This document shows positions 41,326-50,135 of a stretch of 50,352 nucleotides of DNA, piece after piece. The notes beneath the pieces are model-generated. The model was not told the origin of the DNA, made no database searches, and saw nothing but the letters and a program-made list of their open reading frames with translations. Made by a program: the position numbers and the translations under genes. The DNA is from Ignavibacteriae bacterium HGW-Ignavibacteriae-2 (lineage in GTDB: Bacteria > Bacteroidota > Ignavibacteria > Ignavibacteriales > Melioribacteraceae): positions 1 to 50,352 of the forward strand of contig PGYT01000016.1 in the NCBI GenBank assembly GCA_002839805.1, written 5' to 3'. How positions within the stretch are numbered: the stretch's first letter is position 1; each line of letters begins with the position of its first letter.

Positions 41326-44300
41326 TAATTTTTAACCGGGAATTTAATTATTAAAGTTGTTCCTTGAGAAGAAGTTTCCTCAATAGAAAGTTCTGCACCT
41401 ATCAAATCGAAAAAACGTTTTGCCATATGCAACCCCAATCCCATACCTTCTATTTTGGTTGTAAAGTTAGCATCAAAAATTCTGTGCTTAATGTTACCCG
41501 GAATCCCCTGTCCGTTATCCTTTACTCTAAGCATTATATATTCGGGGTTAGAATTTATAATAAAATAGACTTTATCAGCGCTGGCTTGTATTGAATTACG
41601 AATTAAATTTACAAGAGTTCTTTGAAGTTGTTCACTATCCGCTTCAACTAAACAATTATTTTTTTCCAAAATATGAATTATTTCAATTCTCCCATCCGAA
41701 TACAAATTAGTAACATTATTTATAGTATCTACAAGATTAACTTTTTCTTTTTTAAGATCAGGCATTTTAGCAAAATTGGAAAACTCAGACGCAATATTTT
41801 TTAAAATATCAATTTGTTTAATAACCGTATCGGTAACTTTATTAAATATATCCTCGTATTTAGGAGAGTTGTCTTGCTTAGCGGCTATTAATTGCTGAAC
41901 CGCTAATTTCATTGGAGTTAACGGATTTTTAATTTCGTGAGCAACCTGTTTCGCCATATCCCGCCAAGCGGCTTCTCTTTCCATTTCCGCCAATTCTTTT
42001 TGATTTTTATCCAATTCTTTTACCATTATATTAAAACCATCTACAAGTTCACTTATTTCTCCCCTAATATTTTCATCAACAGAAATGTTTAAGTTTCCGG
42101 CAGCTACAGCCTTTGTTGCATTTGTCAGTTTTCGTATGGGGTAGGATATCTGATTAGCTAGAATTGTACTAAAAATTATTATAAGCAAAATAGCAAATGA
42201 GTAACTGCCAAACAGAAAAATATCAACTTCAAGAGCGCTCATTGGCAATTGTATAGAATTAAAAACATCACTCACTTTAATCAAATAATTCCGCCCGCCA
42301 ATATTTGCTTTGTGATAGAAGGAATGATAATCATAATTTTCAATTTGTTCGTCCACCACATATTCGGAAAGTCCTGTTAATACAAAATTTTTATATACTT
42401 TTGCATTTAATATTGGTGAAATAAGTCCTATATCATAATATATTTGTTCGGAACTGAAGATCAGATTTTTGTCTGTGTACAAGTCAAAATTAATTCCTAA
42501 ATCCCTTGTTGCCTTTTCCAATGTAGTATAGCTGATAGAAGAATCCGACAAAGCATACTCAGTTAAAAATTCCTCCACATTATCGGCTCTTTTACCAAGT
42601 TTATAATAAATTGCCGCCGTATTTTTTTCTTCAGTTAAATTCCTGAAATAAAATGCCAACAAAACCAGCGGTAATGTGGAAATAAAAATGAAAGCTACAA
42701 GGAGTTGTGTTCTGAATGAATACCGCAGCTGAAAAATTTTCCTGAAATAAAAAATGTAGCCGATAAATAAACCAGTTAAAATAAATATTGAATGAACAAG
42801 AAATATTTTAAAAAAATCGAATAAACTCCATGACAAATCTTTCTCTGCGAGTGCGACGGCAATTATTCTGTTTTTAAAATCATTTTTTATTTTTTTTACA
42901 TATACTATGTGTTCAATATTATTTAGGGGGATGTTTAACCAGGCTTCGTTGCGCAAATTAAACTGAGCGTTTAATATAACATTGGTTTCGTGCTTAGAAA
43001 GGATCAAATCAGTATAATAGTTTACAAGTTCATTATTCTGAAAATCGAATATTTTAAGTTGCTTAATATTAACGGGACTATCTTCCAAAGCTTTTGAAGA
43101 AGTGAAAAAATCCGGATTTTCTTCGAATCCCAACGAATACATATCAAGCAAGACCGAAACTTCCAGATAACCGAGTAAAATATTTTTTTTATATAAAGGC
43201 TGAATTGCACGAATAATTTTATTAGGCGAATAAGTAATAAATGTGTTTGTTATTCTCAATTTGGTTAAAGAGTCGCCGGGTTCAGACCAATCCCACATAT
43301 AATTTTCGTAGAACTGGTATCCATACTTACCAAGCAGCATTTTATCCCGTCCAATAATATTTACAAGCGAACTTATATTTTCTTTTTCGAACTGAGAGTT
43401 ACTCCACAACTGAAAAGCGATAGCGTTGTAATTTTTTTTATCATTGTTGCTAAGATGATTTATAATTTTATTCTGAAATTCTTCATTCTCAACAGTTGTT
43501 TTTACAAGTTGTTCTATATACTCCTCTTCAGGTTTAACAAATTGATATGCAGTAGTTAATAACGATTTTTTCTCGTAATCCGAATTATAGTAAGTAAGAT
43601 AACTTATTGTTATAAGTGAAGTGAGGAATAGGATTGAAACGGTAAAGGTGGCAGATACGCTTTTTTTGTCCAATAAATGATAAACGAAAATAAATATAAT
43701 AAGTATGGAAATAATTCTTAATAGAGGTGTGCCCTGCGGTTGTTTCTGAAACAAATCGAAAACCAATGCCATCAACTGAAATAAAACAAAAGTTATAAAA
43801 AACGCTTTAGTTCTTCCGGAGTTAAAAAGTTTTTCCCAAAAACTTACAAAAAGTATTGAAACAAAAACTAAAATAAGTACAGAAGAAATTCCAAGTATAA
43901 GAATATTAAAATCCATTAAAAGCGTCGGCAAATCCGGTAATAGAGAAGGGTATTTAAAATACCGTAAAGTGGATTCAAAAATAATGCTTCTAATAGAGGC
44001 CCCGAAACCTCTTAGTATTAAAATAAAAGACAGCAATAAAAATGGACAAATAATAAAATACACCCATCTTTTAAAATTTAATTCCCTATTATCTTTCAGA
44101 TATTGAATAATGTATTTTAGAGCGTTAAATAGAATTAAAATAATTATTAAACTGGTTACAAAAAACTCGAGAGGCGATTTAACCATTCCAAAAGCAAATT
44201 CAGAGGAAAAATATTCAGGATTACTTAAATCTGTGTCAACAATTTTCGAAGGGATTCCGAATAAAAATAATACTATTCTGAATAGCAATAAATAAGCGGA

Positions 44301-45137
44301 TGAAACAATAAATTTAAAAGTTCTTAAACGGAATAAATTTTTATTTTTATAAACGAACAGACCTACAAGCAACATTACAGCTATAATAAAATATGATTCA
44401 ATTCGTGTAAATGTTTCTCTAATAGAATTGATATAAGCTATTCGTGATGGTCTGTCAACAGTTACATATGCAATTGTATTATTAAAGGAATTGTAAACAG
44501 GGAATGCATATTTTCTACCGTCTCTTTCAGCCTCTTTTGTTGAAACAAATTCTACCAGAACTCTCGTGTTAAATTCTTTACTTAATCTTTCTGAAATGCT
44601 GATTGGTTTATAATATTTACTGCTTAATGAGTAACCTTTTTCGAAGGGTAAACCTATATATATTTTGTAATCGCCAATTGTATCATAGGCAGTATAGAAA
44701 ACTACGAGGTCTCCCTGGTAAAAAAAACATTCATTTTTCTTAAACACATTATTCGAATTAAAATTACCGCTAAGATTCCCCGCACTTGACCATGCAATCA
44801 GTTTGTCGTCTTTGTTATAAACCTGATAGAGGTATTGGCTGTATTTAACATCTTCAATTAACCCCATTACAATAACAATATCAGAGTCGTTTTCTATTTT
44901 AATTTTTCCAAAATCGGCTTTAAATTCAGCTAATTTTTCAATCAGATTTTTCTGATATTCGTTGAATATTTCGATGGTACCTGTTTCTATTTGGGATATC
45001 TTTTTTTGTGATACGGTCTTCCAATCGGCGGTGTATTTTTCAATTATTAGCGGTGTAGCTAAAGCGGTCAGAATTGTTAATATGAGTAAGATTAAAATAC
45101 TAAATAGTATAGACCGGTTTTTATTTATTAGCTCCAT
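41325..45137 (-). CDS. Very large NtrY-like sensor histidine kinase
   Basis: A 1270-residue multi-pass kinase. A transmembrane segment (9-31) and an extracytoplasmic domain (about 32-245) are followed by some eight membrane segments (248-513). A second extracytoplasmic domain comes next, then two further membrane segments, a third extracytoplasmic region, a transmembrane segment near 975-993 and a HAMP domain (994-1045). The DHp domain has H1067 in VAHEIKNPLTPMKLAVQQL. The ATP-binding domain has N-box RTLVNLIRNSIQAS, DNGQGIPG and GMGLGLHMAKRFF. The closest family is NtrY, although three sensor segments is unusual. No response regulator gene is adjacent. Its stop overlaps the helicase start (TAATG). 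Confidence 0.92.
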   Translation of the reverse strand: MELINKNRSILFSILILLILTILTALATPLIIEKYTADWKTVSQKKISQIETGTIEIFNEYQKNLIEKLAEFKADFGKIKIENDSDIVIVMGLIEDVKYSQYLYQVYNKDDKLIAWSSAGNLSGNFNSNNVFKKNECFFYQGDLVVFYTAYDTIGDYKIYIGLPFEKGYSLSSKYYKPISISERLSKEFNTRVLVEFVSTKEAERDGRKYAFPVYNSFNNTIAYVTVDRPSRIAYINSIRETFTRIESYFIIAVMLLVGLFVYKNKNLFRLRTFKFIVSSAYLLLFRIVLFLFGIPSKIVDTDLSNPEYFSSEFAFGMVKSPLEFFVTSLIIILILFNALKYIIQYLKDNRELNFKRWVYFIICPFLLLSFILILRGFGASIRSIIFESTLRYFKYPSLLPDLPTLLMDFNILILGISSVLILVFVSILFVSFWEKLFNSGRTKAFFITFVLFQLMALVFDLFQKQPQGTPLLRIISILIIFIFVYHLLDKKSVSATFTVSILFLTSLITISYLTYYNSDYEKKSLLTTAYQFVKPEEEYIEQLVKTTVENEEFQNKIINHLSNNDKKNYNAIAFQLWSNSQFEKENISSLVNIIGRDKMLLGKYGYQFYENYMWDWSEPGDSLTKLRITNTFITYSPNKIIRAIQPLYKKNILLGYLEVSVLLDMYSLGFEENPDFFTSSKALEDSPVNIKQLKIFDFQNNELVNYYTDLILSKHETNVILNAQFNLRNEAWLNIPLNNIEHIVYVKKIKNDFKNRIIAVALAEKDLSWSLFDFFKIFLVHSIFILTGLFIGYIFYFRKIFQLRYSFRTQLLVAFIFISTLPLVLLAFYFRNLTEEKNTAAIYYKLGKRADNVEEFLTEYALSDSSISYTTLEKATRDLGINFDLYTDKNLIFSSEQIYYDIGLISPILNAKVYKNFVLTGLSEYVVDEQIENYDYHSFYHKANIGGRNYLIKVSDVFNSIQLPMSALEVDIFLFGSYSFAILLIIIFSTILANQISYPIRKLTNATKAVAAGNLNISVDENIRGEISELVDGFNIMVKELDKNQKELAEMEREAAWRDMAKQVAHEIKNPLTPMKLAVQQLIAAKQDNSPKYEDIFNKVTDTVIKQIDILKNIASEFSNFAKMPDLKKEKVNLVDTINNVTNLYSDGRIEIIHILEKNNCLVEADSEQLQRTLVNLIRNSIQASADKVYFIINSNPEYIMLRVKDNGQGIPGNIKHRIFDANFTTKIEGMGLGLHMAKRFFDLIGAELSIEETSSQGTTLIIKFPVKN

Positions 45138-45230
45138 AGATTCCGCCGATGATTTTTATTTTCAAAAGCCCCGAATGCTCTCCGGCTCCAAAATAACTGA
45201 TGCAGCAAGTTAAATAAAAGATAAAAAAAA

Positions 45231-45251
45231 AGCATACCGTTAAGGTATGCT
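45231..45251 (-). terminator. Terminator of the fibronectin lipoprotein gene
   Basis: AGCATACC and GGTATGCT form an eight-base perfect stem around a five-base loop. On the minus strand the hairpin is followed by a run of nine T. The opposite strand also has a T-run beyond it, so it may work in both directions. It separates the lipoprotein gene from the sensor kinase. Confidence 0.85.
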
Positions 45252-45272
45252 CATTTTTTTTATTAAAATAGA

Positions 45273-46106
45273 TTATCTTGAGATTATGTTTACTGCTGTC
45301 GGTTTTACAGTTCTTGACTTTGGAACTTTTGAGTTTTTGAGAAGTGTCTCACCTTCTATTAACTGATAAGCCCAATCAAATGTCATCCTCTGATTTAGAA
45401 TATCTTTAATTCTAATTTTAGCGAAATGATTATCTTTAGTCCATATTACATATGTATGTCCTTTCTTCGCTTCAAGATATTTAATGTTATCTCCAGGAAA
45501 TTTTTCAACCCAACCAGTATAAGGAGCTTTTACGATATCATATATATTTACTGTTGATCCCATATCCTGAATATCCGTGTCTTCCCAAACATTCAGATAA
45601 TAGGTTCCATTGTAATTTTCAAAGAAAAAATCACTGTCATAATCATCAAAGGGAACAACGCTAAATTCTGCAAAACTATAACCAGCTGAGTTGGGGAATT
45701 TTAGATAATCAAATATTGCCTGGTTAAATCCTTCCGGTCTTGCAATACCAACAACAGTATTATTACTTAAATCGCTTTCATTTCCATCATAGTCATATGC
45801 GGTAACGGCGTAATAATATACATCGCCGTTTTTTGCGTCAAAGTCCACATAATAATTTTCTTCGGTACTTCCGATTAATTCGAATTTGAAGTCGTTATAA
45901 CTAAAATAGACATTATAGCCCGCAAGATCCGATTCACGATTATTATTCCAGGTCAGGTCAATTCTGCTATCACCCGTAATAGCTATCACATTTTGAGGTG
46001 CTTTAGGGGCGTCATAATCATAATAATCTCTGTTGTCTCCATGGCACGCTGTCAATAAAATCGAGGCGGCAATTGATATTCCCAATAATATTTTTCTGCT
46101 TTTCAT
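45273..46106 (-). CDS. Fibronectin type III lipoprotein
   Basis: A 277-residue surface or periplasmic lipoprotein. A signal peptide ends in the lipobox LTAC (about residues 18-21). It is followed by one fibronectin type III domain with the typical APQNVIAITGDSRIDLTWNN, SDLAGYNVYFSY and VYYYAVTAYDYDGNES segments. The C-terminal 150 residues have no recognised domain; they include YSFAEFSVVPFDDYDSDFFFEN and KGHTYVIWTKDNHFAKI. The family is common in Bacteroidota and Ignavibacteria, where FN3 domains support adhesion or polymer binding. AGGGGG precedes the ATG. A strong terminator follows. Confidence 0.8.
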   Translation of the reverse strand: MKSRKILLGISIAASILLTACHGDNRDYYDYDAPKAPQNVIAITGDSRIDLTWNNNRESDLAGYNVYFSYNDFKFELIGSTEENYYVDFDAKNGDVYYYAVTAYDYDGNESDLSNNTVVGIARPEGFNQAIFDYLKFPNSAGYSFAEFSVVPFDDYDSDFFFENYNGTYYLNVWEDTDIQDMGSTVNIYDIVKAPYTGWVEKFPGDNIKYLEAKKGHTYVIWTKDNHFAKIRIKDILNQRMTFDWAYQLIEGETLLKNSKVPKSRTVKPTAVNIISR

Positions 46107-46406
46107 TGTATCCCCCTTATTTGTGTTTTAGCTAATTAAATCAATTGTAATGCCAAACTATTTCGTTTAAAAGTAGCCCACTTTAAGGGAAATAAACCAC
46201 GATTTAGATTTATTCATTCTTTAACTGTCGTAAATTGTATACAGATATGCATATTAGAGTTTACATCAAACACTATTTAATTTCGGTTATAAAAATTAAT
46301 TTATTGATTTTTTTTAAACTGGGTTCGCAACTATTTTGATGTTAGACTGACGGGATTAAAAATAGGTCTGCTGCAATATGATGGATATTTAGCTACAATT
46401 TATAAT
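46107..46406. other. Intergenic region, no gene seen
   Basis: These 300 AT-rich bases between the lipoprotein gene and the small secreted protein gene show no supported reading frame. On the minus strand, at 46155-46141, there is a degenerate sigma-54-like sequence (TGGCATTACAATTGA) in front of the lipoprotein gene, with A instead of C in the -12 element. No hairpin terminator for the gene at 46407 was recognised. Confidence 0.4.
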
Positions 46407-46895
46407 TTAGTCAAAAATAATTTTCTCTATTTTTAATTCATTATTCTCAACAAAAGGTATTTTTAATTCCATTTCCCTGTTACTTTTTGGGTCTTTTACC
46501 TTCACAAGAATCCAACCCAGTTCAAAATATGGCATTTCTATACTTTCGCGAGTTTTTGTTTCAATTTTTAATTTGGAATTACGAATTACAATTGTTCCAT
46601 CCTGCCCCATATCCAGTTTGTAATCATCTACACGGATAAATTTTAAAGAAGTAATTGAAATTACCCTGATAGTATTATTATAAATAACCTTAAACGCTTT
46701 GTAACGGTTTAGTCGGCTTGTTGGAGCAATAAAACCATGAATGTAGAGAATATCTTCAAAGTCAAGATAGGTTTCGCCGGTAAAAAAAATTGTACCTGAA
46801 ATTTTCGGTTCTGTATTTGTTTGCGCATTAACTTCGATTTCAGAAATAACAAACAACGACCAAAAAATCAGAGATATTATTAGAGGGCGGTTCAT
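46407..46895 (-). CDS. Small secreted protein of unknown function
   Basis: No family is recognised. The 162-residue product has a signal peptide (MNRPLIISLIFWSLFVISEI, cleaved after a following NAQ). Its mature part is beta-rich, with a regular alternation of hydrophobic and charged residues (SGTIFFTGETYLDFEDI, LGWILVKVKDPKSNREMELK). The ATG at 46895 is used; the codon before it is TTG. On the minus strand TTG and TATCTTTC, 20 bases apart, upstream resemble the Bacteroidota promoter pattern TTG/TAnnTTTG. The gene appears to be transcribed alone. Confidence 0.65.
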   Translation of the reverse strand: MNRPLIISLIFWSLFVISEIEVNAQTNTEPKISGTIFFTGETYLDFEDILYIHGFIAPTSRLNRYKAFKVIYNNTIRVISITSLKFIRVDDYKLDMGQDGTIVIRNSKLKIETKTRESIEMPYFELGWILVKVKDPKSNREMELKIPFVENNELKIEKIIFD

Positions 46896-47122
46896 CAATA
46901 AGCTATTTTTTAGTTTAGGATTGAAAGATAAGACAATACACCAGTAATCACAACAAAATGATAACTGAGAAACCTTTAACCATAGAATTTAAACTTTCCT
47001 GCTTATAAAGAACTTTTTGATCGGCAATGGTTTTATGGTATTAATTGGGGGAGGATAAAATTTTATATTGAAGAACAGGCTGTTTTTCCCTTAATTTGTT
47101 TTGTAGATCAAAAGGGAATAAA
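46896..47122. other. Intergenic region upstream of the small frame
   Basis: This stretch holds the presumed divergent promoters of the secreted protein gene (minus) and the small frame at 47123 (plus). No RNA gene or repeat is seen. Two direct copies of CCCGACT occur just after the small frame (about 47262-47276), next to the pyrC stop, without forming a clear terminator. Confidence 0.35.
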
Positions 47123-47260
47123 ATGAAGTTTTATTCAATACGTCTTTTGTACAAAAAAAGATTAAAAATTCTCGCATTAAATTTATCAATAGGAGCCGGG
47201 ATATTTACAATTATTAATCTCATAATTTCATTGCTGACCGGATTTGGAATATTCAGCTGA
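47123..47260 (+). CDS. Possible 45-residue membrane protein
   Basis: A short plus-strand reading frame with the RBS-like AAGGGAA seven bases before the ATG. The product has a basic N-terminus (MKFYSIRLLYKKRLK) and one hydrophobic helix from about residue 24 to 43 (GAGIFTIINLIISLLTGFG), the plan of a small bitopic membrane protein. It is the only frame in the 380-base gap between the secreted protein gene and pyrC. Codon use looks like the host's, but no homology is known to me. Confidence 0.4.
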   Translation: MKFYSIRLLYKKRLKILALNLSIGAGIFTIINLIISLLTGFGIFS

Positions 47261-47278
47261 TCCCGACTCCCGACTGAT

Positions 47279-48568
47279 TTAAATCGATTTTAACTCATTT
47301 TCGTAAAACATTTTCCCTTTATTTATTACTGCAACCGGTTTGCCTGTAAGCAGTCTTTTATCGAAAGGCGAATTTTTAGATTTTGATTTGAACGCGGATA
47401 CATTAACAGTCCAAATATTGTGTGGATCAAATATTGTTAAATTCGCTTTTTCTCCCTCTTTAATTGAGGGAACATTAATGTTAAGAATTCTACGCGGATT
47501 AATCGAAAGCTTATAAACCAAATCCGAAAGGGTTATATGATTTTTATTGACAAGTTCGCTTAAAGTTAATCCCAGTTGCGATTCCAATCCTAAAATTCCG
47601 TTTGGCGCATAAATAAATTCCATTTCTTTTTCTTCAATTGAGTGCGGTGCGTGATCGCTCGCGATACAATCAATTGTTCCATCCTTAAGCCCTTCTATTA
47701 CAGCCTCAAGATCCGCTTTACCTCTTAGAGGAGGATTCATTTTATAATTGGTATCATAAGTTTTCAGGTTATCATCTGTTAAAGTGAAATGATGGGGTGT
47801 GACTTCGGCAGTAACTTTTACACCACGCGCTTTCGCTTCACGCACGAGTTCTATTGAACGTTTTGAGCTTATATGTGCGATATGCACCGCTTTATTAAGG
47901 TATTCTGCCATAAGTATATCGCGACTTACCGTAATATCCTCAGCAACAGTAGGAATTGAAGGGAGCCCAAGTTGAGTTGAAACGAGACTTTCGTTCATTG
48001 CGCCGTCGGCTAAAGATTCATCTTCACAGTGTTCTATTATAGGGGCATTATACATTCCAGCGTATTCAAGTGCATTACGTAACAGTGCAGCCGTTTTAAC
48101 AGCTACTCCATCATCGGAAAAAGCTACCGCGCCCGCCTCATATAATTCGGCTATTGGTGCCAAAGCTTCACCTTTTCTATCAACACTAACAGCGCCAACT
48201 GGATAAACATCCACAAGATGATTTGAAGCTTTTTCTTTGATAAGCTTTATAACCTCGGCTGAATCCGCAGCCGGATTTGTATTTGGCATGCATGCTATAC
48301 CTGTAAATCCTCCTGCCGCGGCGCCATTGCACCCTGTTACAACTGTTTCTTCATCCTCTCTGCCCGGTTCGCGCAAGTGAACATGCATATCAAATAATCC
48401 CGGTACGCATACCATATCGTTAAAATCAAAAATATTATTTTCTTCCACTTCGGAGCTTTTAATATTTCCAATCTTTTCGATAATTCCGTCATTTATTAAT
48501 AAGTCTGCTTTTTTATCCAATTTCTGTTCGGGATCTAAAAGATTTAATCCTTTGAGTAAAATTTTCAT
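47279..48568 (-). CDS. pyrC: Dihydroorotase
   Basis: This metalloenzyme closes N-carbamoyl-aspartate to dihydroorotate, the third step of pyrimidine synthesis. The 429-residue type I (PyrC/DHOase class) sequence has the metal motif DMHVHLREPGRE, IEHCEDESLADGAM, AHISSKRSIELV and the catalytic-site CIASDHAPHSIEEKE. Length fits the long form used with a separate PyrB. It starts 16 bases after pyrB and is the last pyr gene in the window. Confidence 0.97.
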   Translation of the reverse strand: MKILLKGLNLLDPEQKLDKKADLLINDGIIEKIGNIKSSEVEENNIFDFNDMVCVPGLFDMHVHLREPGREDEETVVTGCNGAAAGGFTGIACMPNTNPAADSAEVIKLIKEKASNHLVDVYPVGAVSVDRKGEALAPIAELYEAGAVAFSDDGVAVKTAALLRNALEYAGMYNAPIIEHCEDESLADGAMNESLVSTQLGLPSIPTVAEDITVSRDILMAEYLNKAVHIAHISSKRSIELVREAKARGVKVTAEVTPHHFTLTDDNLKTYDTNYKMNPPLRGKADLEAVIEGLKDGTIDCIASDHAPHSIEEKEMEFIYAPNGILGLESQLGLTLSELVNKNHITLSDLVYKLSINPRRILNINVPSIKEGEKANLTIFDPHNIWTVNVSAFKSKSKNSPFDKRLLTGKPVAVINKGKMFYENELKSI

Positions 48569-48584
48569 TTTATTTCCTTTTTAA

Positions 48585-49505
48585 TTAAGGTCTTGTTCCT
48601 AATAAATATAAAACCGCCATTCTAATGGCAACACCGTTAGTTACCTGATTCAGAATGATTTGATAAGGCCCGTCGGCCACTTCTGATGATAACTCGACAC
48701 CACGGTTAATTGGACCCGGATGAAGAATTAATATTTCTTTATTATGTTTTTCAAGCCTTTCGGCCGTAATGCCAAAATAATTATGATATTCCCGTAGTGT
48801 GGGGAAAGTACTATTTGCTTTTCGCTCAATTTGAATACGAAGCACGTTTAGTACATCGTGCTCTGAAATTGCTTTATCTATACTGTTATAAACTTTTACT
48901 CCCAATTTTTCTATGTCTTTTGGAATCATTGTAGAAGGGCCGCAAACCGAGACCTGAGCCCCCATTGAAATTAATCCGTAAATATTTGACAAAGCAACAC
49001 GACTGTGAGTTATATCGCCTACGATACATACTTTTAATCCTTCAATTTTTCCAAGTTTTTCGCGAATAGAATACATATCAAGCAACGCCTGTGTGGGATG
49101 TTCGTGCCTGCCGTCTCCGGCATTAATTATATTTGCTTTAGATATTTTAGTAAGATACGCAGGCACTCCGGCCGATTCATGACGCACAATAATCATATCA
49201 ACTTTCATCGCTTCTATGTTTCTTACAGTATCTTTAAATGTTTCCCCTTTTTTTGTACTGCTGCTTGCGGTGGAAAAATTGATTGTATCAGCAGATAATC
49301 TTTTCTGAGCCAGCTCGAAAGAAAGCCGGGTGCGGGTTGAATTTTCATAAAATAAATTTACTATAGTTTTCCCCTGTAGTGTGGGTACTTTCTTAATAGG
49401 TCTTTCCAGAACTTCCCTGAAAGTTGTTGACGTATCTAAAATTAATTGAATATCCTCGCGCGGAACCCCTTGCAGACCTAACAAATGCGGACTAGATAAT
49501 GGCAT
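48585..49505 (-). CDS. pyrB: Aspartate carbamoyltransferase catalytic subunit
   Basis: This enzyme forms N-carbamoyl-L-aspartate from carbamoyl phosphate and aspartate, the committed pyrimidine step. The 306 residues carry the carbamoyl phosphate motif FYENSTRTRLSFELAQKRL, GDGRHEHPTQALLDMYSI and the C-terminal HPGPINRGVEL. The frame can be opened to 49538, but that overlaps pyrR by 32 bases. The ATG at 49505, one base after the pyrR stop, gives the usual N-terminus and length. No regulatory pyrI gene is next to it, so it is probably a PyrR-controlled, unregulated trimer. Confidence 0.98.
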   Translation of the reverse strand: MPLSSPHLLGLQGVPREDIQLILDTSTTFREVLERPIKKVPTLQGKTIVNLFYENSTRTRLSFELAQKRLSADTINFSTASSSTKKGETFKDTVRNIEAMKVDMIIVRHESAGVPAYLTKISKANIINAGDGRHEHPTQALLDMYSIREKLGKIEGLKVCIVGDITHSRVALSNIYGLISMGAQVSVCGPSTMIPKDIEKLGVKVYNSIDKAISEHDVLNVLRIQIERKANSTFPTLREYHNYFGITAERLEKHNKEILILHPGPINRGVELSSEVADGPYQIILNQVTNGVAIRMAVLYLLGTRP

Positions 49506-49506
49506 A

Positions 49507-50064
49507 TTAATTCTCTGTGTTAATGTTTGTAATATCAATTAAATAAACTGCATCTTCAGAATCTATTTCTTTTAATCGTACTTTTACCTCTTCGTTAATT
49601 GAGGTGGGAATATTTTTCCCAACAAAATCGGCTACTATTGGCATTTCGCGGTGACCCCTATCGACAAGCACACAAAATTGAATTGTGTTGGGGCGTCCTA
49701 AATCCATCAGCGCATCAAGAGCCGCTCTAACTGTTCTTCCTGTGTACAAAACGTCATCAATTAATACGATGTCTTTTTCAGTCAAGTCAAACGAAATGTC
49801 TGTAACCGAAACTTCGGGCTGTTTAAGCCTTGTGCGGAAATCATCCCTGTACAATGTTACGTCAAGTACACCAAGAGGGATTTCCGATTTATCAATTTCC
49901 CTAATTTTATCTTGAATTCTGCGGGCTAAAAATTCACCTCGCGTACGCATTCCCACCAAAACGATATTTTGACTCCCTTTGTTGCGTTCGAGAATTTCGT
50001 GCGAAAGTCTTGTAATTGTTCTTTGAAGCCCAATTTCATCGATTATAATTGCTTTTATGTCCAT
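49507..50064 (-). CDS. pyrR: Pyrimidine operon regulator / uracil phosphoribosyltransferase PyrR
   Basis: A 185-residue PRT-fold protein that binds pyr mRNA in the presence of UMP/UTP and can also make UMP from uracil. It shows the family start MDIKAIIIDEIGLQRTITRL, NIVLVGMRTRGEFLARRIQ, the PRPP loop DIVLIDDVLYTGRTVRAALD and VDRGHREMPI. The ATG at 50064 is preferred; a TTG two codons upstream (50070) is better spaced from AGAGGA and cannot be excluded. The gene is first in pyrR-pyrB-pyrC, and its own start lies just after a hairpin that holds the ribosome binding site. Confidence 0.96.
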   Translation of the reverse strand: MDIKAIIIDEIGLQRTITRLSHEILERNKGSQNIVLVGMRTRGEFLARRIQDKIREIDKSEIPLGVLDVTLYRDDFRTRLKQPEVSVTDISFDLTEKDIVLIDDVLYTGRTVRAALDALMDLGRPNTIQFCVLVDRGHREMPIVADFVGKNIPTSINEEVKVRLKEIDSEDAVYLIDITNINTEN

Positions 50065-50135
50065 ATACAAAAAATCCTCTTTGACTTTCGTCGCAGAGGT
50101 CCTCTATTTAGTTTTATATTATTTTTTTGTTCCAT
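50055..50135 (-). CDS. Possible 26-residue pyr leader peptide
   Basis: A short frame on the minus strand begins at the ATG at 50135, nine bases after AGAGG. It encodes MEQKNNIKLNRGPLRRKSKR followed by IFCIWT. It reads through the leader hairpin and stops within the pyrR start region, four codons into pyrR in another frame. If translated, ribosomes would open the hairpin and could couple to pyrR. Its N-terminal half is Lys/Asn-rich, as random AT-rich sequence would be, so it may not be a gene. Confidence 0.3.
   Translation of the reverse strand: MEQKNNIKLNRGPLRRKSKRIFCIWT
50076..50099 (-). promoter_or_regulatory. pyrR leader hairpin holding the ribosome binding site
   Basis: On the minus strand CCTCT (50099-50095) pairs with AGAGG (50080-50076), and inside this GAC pairs with GTC across a GAAA tetraloop, with a small internal loop (GC/AA). 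The hairpin is followed at once by six T (50074-50069), then the pyrR start. The 3' arm is the best Shine-Dalgarno sequence of pyrR. It could act as an intrinsic attenuator, as a translational on/off switch, or both. Confidence 0.65.

Noticed and set aside
46141-46155. Second sigma-54-like promoter before the fibronectin lipoprotein gene
   Set aside because: TGGCA and TTG are there at the right spacing, but the key GC of the -12 element reads GA, so it is below a safe match.
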